A DNA stretch of 64,000 nt from Acidobacteriota bacterium. GTDB lineage: Bacteria > Acidobacteriota > UBA6911. A model generated the notes under the pieces. It was not told the origin of the DNA. It was given only the letters and a program-made list of their open reading frames with translations, and did not search any database. Each line of letters starts with the position of its first letter. The stretch's first letter is position 1. The position numbers and the translations under genes are program-made. Below are positions 61,299 to 64,000 of the stretch, in pieces. The DNA lies in assembly GCA_012719455.1 (NCBI GenBank), contig JAAYAJ010000060.1, forward strand, positions 1-64,000. The letters run 5' to 3'.

Positions 61299-62648
61299 TC
61301 AGGGGAAGATCAGTTCGGTGAGTTCCGCCACGGTGTCGATCGGTTCGAGCTCGATGCCGCCGACCGGGTCCACCAGGGGGAGGTTCCCTGCGGGGAGGAT
61401 GACGCGGGAAAAGCCCATGGCCGCCGCCTCGCGCACCCGCAGGTGCGCCTGCGGGACGGGGCGCACGTCCCCTGACAGGCTCAGCTCCCCCACGAACACG
61501 GTGCGGGAGGCGATCGGGCGGTTGCGCAGGCTGCCGAAGATGGCGGCGAAGAGGCCCAAGTCGGCCCCGGGATCGTTCACCTCGATCCCGCCGGCGGTGC
61601 TGACGTAGATGTCGCTCCCGGTCATCTGCACCCCCAGCCGCTTTTCGAGCATCGCCACCAGCACCGAGATCCGGTTGTAGTTGACGCCGTCGGCGACGCG
61701 GCGCGCATTGCTGTACTGCGTGGCGACCACCAGCGCCTGGATTTCGACCAGGAGCGGCCTCGTCCCCTCCAGGGCGCACACGACCGAGCTGCCGGCCGAC
61801 AGCTCCCGGTCGGGGAGGAAGAGGCCGGAGGGGTTGGCCGCCGGGAGCAGCCCGCGCGAGGTCATCTCGAAGATGCCGACCTCGTTGGCCGCCCCGAAGC
61901 GGTTCTTCACCGCCCGGATGATGCGGTGGTTGCGCTTCCCCTCCCCCTCGAAGTAGAGGACCACGTCGACGATGTGCTCGAGCGCCTTCGGTCCCGCGAT
62001 CGCCCCGTCCTTGGTGACGTGGCCGATGAGGAAGACCGGGAGGTGGGTGCGCTTGGCGAGGTTGAGCAGGGTCACGGCGACGTGGCGCACCTGGCTCATG
62101 CTCCCCGGCGCCGATTCGAGCGATTCCGAGCACGCCGTCTGCACCGAGTCGACGACCAGGGCCCCGGGCTTGACCTCTTCCACGGCCGCGAGGATCCCCT
62201 CGAGGCTCGAGTCCGCCAGGAGGTAGAGCTCCCCGGCGCCGGCGGGAGGCTCCCCGAGCCGGTCGGCCCGGAGCCGGATCTGCTGCATCGACTCCTCGCC
62301 CGAGGCGTAGAGCACGCTCATCCCCTCGAGGCTGCGGGCGATCTGCAGGAGGAGGGTGGACTTGCCCACCCCCGGCTCCCCCCCGAGCAGGATGAGCGAC
62401 CCGGGGACGATCCCCCCCCCGAGGGTGCGGTTGAACTCCGGGTTGCGGGTGTCGATGCGGGGGATCGCTTCGGTGGAGATGTCGCCGAGGCGCGCCGGCC
62501 GCGCCGTGCGCTTTCCGCCCGGGCGCCCGCGCTCGCGCCGCTCCTCCACCAGGGAGTTCCAGCCGCCGCAGTCGGGGCAGCGCCCCAGCCATTTTGGGGA
62601 GGCGTAGCCGCATTCCTGACACTCGAAAACGGAGTTTCTCTTTTCCAT
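61299..62648 (-). CDS. radA: DNA repair protein RadA
   Basis: 449 residues. The N-terminal zinc finger is CQECGYASPKWLGRCPDC near 9-26. The RecA-like ATPase carries Walker A GGEPGVGKSTLLLQI near 88-102 and the RadA-specific KNRFG (AVKNRFGAANEVG) near 245-257. A Lon-like C-terminal domain follows (TAGGIEVNDPGADLG, GELSLSGDVRPV). RadA promotes branch migration in homologous recombination. GGAAGG precedes the ATG. Confidence 0.95.
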   Translation of the reverse strand: MEKRNSVFECQECGYASPKWLGRCPDCGGWNSLVEERRERGRPGGKRTARPARLGDISTEAIPRIDTRNPEFNRTLGGGIVPGSLILLGGEPGVGKSTLLLQIARSLEGMSVLYASGEESMQQIRLRADRLGEPPAGAGELYLLADSSLEGILAAVEEVKPGALVVDSVQTACSESLESAPGSMSQVRHVAVTLLNLAKRTHLPVFLIGHVTKDGAIAGPKALEHIVDVVLYFEGEGKRNHRIIRAVKNRFGAANEVGIFEMTSRGLLPAANPSGLFLPDRELSAGSSVVCALEGTRPLLVEIQALVVATQYSNARRVADGVNYNRISVLVAMLEKRLGVQMTGSDIYVSTAGGIEVNDPGADLGLFAAIFGSLRNRPIASRTVFVGELSLSGDVRPVPQAHLRVREAAAMGFSRVILPAGNLPLVDPVGGIELEPIDTVAELTELIFP

Positions 62649-62694
62649 CGTCCTTCCGATCGGTCCCGGGTCCCATGTTTCGGCCCGGCCCCCG

Positions 62695-63471
62695 TTATTT
62701 CACTTTTTCGCGCCGTTCGATGACGGGGTCCGGCTGCAGCAGCGAACAGAGGAGAGCGCGGTCCACCCCAGGGTGCTGCACGAGGAGCGCCAGGATCTCC
62801 CGGCCGCGCGCGGCGGCCGCGGCGTCGTCCGCGCGGTTGACGAGGGGAACGAACCGGGCGCCGTCGGGCCGCCCCTTGGCGCCCCCCAGCGGGTGGGCCA
62901 GTACCCGGGCCACGATCTCCGCGGTGACGGGGACCCCTTCGGGCACCCCCGCCAGCGCGGCCGCCCGGCGCGCCCGGTGCACGTGCTCCTCGTCGAGCGG
63001 CGCTCCCAGGATGTCGATCCCCGCGACCGCGACCAGGAGCGTCGTCAGGGGGTGTACCACCGGCTCGTGCTCCGCCGGCGCCTTGAAGGGGAGGGAGCGG
63101 CTCCCGTCCGCCTCGATGACGACGACATCGACATCGGCGCGGGCGGCCAGCAGCGCGATCTCCTCCGGCGGCGACCCGAACACCCGGTCCCGGTCGTCGG
63201 GAGCCCCGACCACCAGGCACTGCCCGTGCCGGTCGAGCAGCGGGCCCAGCCGCGACAGGCATCCGGTGGAAACGACGGCGGGGGAGAGCTCCACCTGCTC
63301 CCGGCTGATGTGGGTGCTGGTCGTGGTCACCACCCGGAGCCCCCGCGCCGCTAGTTCCCCGGCCAGGCGGAACATGGAGGTGGTTTTCCCCCCGCCCCCC
63401 ACCAGCGACACCACCGCGCCCGCCCCCACGTCGAGGGCGTCGGCCAGCGACATTTTGATATCCTTGTTCAT
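62695..63471 (-). CDS. yqeC: Selenium-dependent hydroxylase accessory protein YqeC-like
   Basis: 258 residues. The N-terminal P-loop is VVSLVGGGGKTTSMFRLA near 20-38, with VTTTSTHISREQVE shortly after and VVIEADGSRSLPFKAP near 118-133. These are the blocks of YqeC, found near genes for selenium-dependent molybdenum hydroxylases. No such hydroxylase is in the window, so the link is to the genome elsewhere. Start: ATG 63471. It slightly precedes radA on the same strand. Confidence 0.85.
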   Translation of the reverse strand: MNKDIKMSLADALDVGAGAVVSLVGGGGKTTSMFRLAGELAARGLRVVTTTSTHISREQVELSPAVVSTGCLSRLGPLLDRHGQCLVVGAPDDRDRVFGSPPEEIALLAARADVDVVVIEADGSRSLPFKAPAEHEPVVHPLTTLLVAVAGIDILGAPLDEEHVHRARRAAALAGVPEGVPVTAEIVARVLAHPLGGAKGRPDGARFVPLVNRADDAAAAARGREILALLVQHPGVDRALLCSLLQPDPVIERREKVK

Positions 63472-63494
63472 CAGGCGATTATACCCCCGCCGTG

Positions 63495-64000
63495 TCACCG
63501 GGGAAGGCCGATCCGCCCCGGCGCGCGCTGGAGGTCGATCTCCTTCAGCCGCTCCAGCTCCTTCTCCAGTTGGCGTATCCGCTCCTCCCGCTCCTTCGCC
63601 TCCGCCGCCAGCCGGTCGATCCGGGCCTGGAGCCGGAGCAGGTACTCCGCCGGGCGGCGGTAGACGCTCTGGGGGAACTCGGCCGCCAGGCGCTTCAGCG
63701 CCGCTTCCGCCTGCACGCGGTTGCGGCTGGTGTCCTGCGCCAGGGTGCGGGAGAGGCCGAGGAAGAAGAGCGCGGGCTCCCGGCCGGGCGCATCCGGGTG
63801 CTGGCGGAGAAAGTCCTCCAGCGACTGGGAGGCCATGGCATAGTCCCCCGCCTGGAACTGCGCCATCCCCACTTCCAGGAGCGTCGGCTCGGTCGTCGCC
63901 GGCGGTTCGGGCGCAGGCGGATCATCCGGGGCGGGTGCGGGGGGCTCGGGGATGATGGCCTTGGGCGCCGGGGGGGCGGCCGGGGCCGCTACCGGCGCCG
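63495..64000 (-). CDS. Partial secreted repeat protein (5' end beyond window)
   Basis: At least 168 residues, reading in from beyond the right edge, so the start is not seen. The visible N-terminal part is a Pro/Ala-rich linker (PEPPAPAPDDPPAPEPPATT). Then come TPR/YbgF-type repeats (GMAQFQAGDYAMASQSLEDF, PALFFLGLSRTLAQ, RLAAEFPQSVYRRPAEYLL) and a coiled coil rich in Glu and Arg near the C terminus. An outer-membrane or periplasmic role is suggested by this layout only. A GTG at 63872 could be an internal start but the frame is open upstream. Confidence 0.65.
   Translation of the reverse strand, partial: APVAAPAAPPAPKAIIPEPPAPAPDDPPAPEPPATTEPTLLEVGMAQFQAGDYAMASQSLEDFLRQHPDAPGREPALFFLGLSRTLAQDTSRNRVQAEAALKRLAAEFPQSVYRRPAEYLLRLQARIDRLAAEAKEREERIRQLEKELERLKEIDLQRAPGRIGLPR

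Overview
The window is 64 kb of GC-rich bacterial chromosome (G/C-rich third positions almost everywhere) packed with housekeeping genes on both strands. Nothing in it fixes the species. A (G)WxTD-domain secreted protein, a short extended Hfq, a DUF4388/J-domain/TPR protein, PEGA/TPR proteins and a cysteine-type CcmE together suggest the Acidobacteriota or a close relative, probably a lineage with anaerobic metabolism (giant 2-hydroxyacyl-CoA dehydratase/activase fusion, YqeC-type selenium-hydroxylase accessory protein). I see no rRNA or tRNA gene, CRISPR array, complete insertion sequence or prophage.

Layout. 1-2007 is a visibly AT-richer accessory patch: inverted repeats, a RhuM-family gene, a 44-codon stump of an AAA ATPase and a gene-free stretch ending in a strong orphan terminator. 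2008-6635 encodes the dehydratase/activase fusion and a PspC-domain protein. 6862-10475 holds rnc, a DUF4388-J-TPR protein, a CPBP protease and a small secreted protein. 10482-15880 has serS, then galU and the purD-purE-mtaB run. 15881-20049 holds a U32 peptidase, acpS, pgeF and rlmN. 20148-26836 runs M16 peptidase, metallo-beta-lactamase-fold hydrolase, purB, a dihydropyrimidinase homologue that has lost its metal ligands, and a PEGA/TPR protein. 26838-32913 holds an envelope coiled-coil protein, a PP2C phosphatase, yggU-yggS, tmk-holB and a TPR protein. 33111-34508 is hfq and pdxA. 34492-39065 is a minus-strand run: GWxTD protein, rfbD, smpB, pepA. trpS and an M24 aminopeptidase follow.

41840-47930 is a minus-strand cytochrome c maturation locus in the order ccmE-ccmF-(CcmI-like)-(secreted beta protein)-ccmA-ccmB-ccmC-ccmD. 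Its CcmE has Cys in place of the heme-binding His and no ccmG or ccmH is present, matching the rare System I* layout; it also carries two extra membrane proteins. 49046-53680 encodes two tandem PAS-GAF-GGDEF sensors, one with a destroyed GGDEF signature and the other intact and fused to an AhpD-like domain. A perfect 16-bp hairpin and an aquaporin gene stump follow.

53966-64000 is entirely on the minus strand: a partial secreted repeat protein, yqeC, radA, a PIN/TRAM protein, ispDF, gltX, rlmB, an ABC-2 exporter and its membrane-anchored partner.

The most unusual points are the metal-ligand-stripped dihydropyrimidinase with its own promoter, the System I* locus with uncharacterised extra components, the active/inactive sensor pair, and the duplicated zinc module in DNA polymerase delta-prime.
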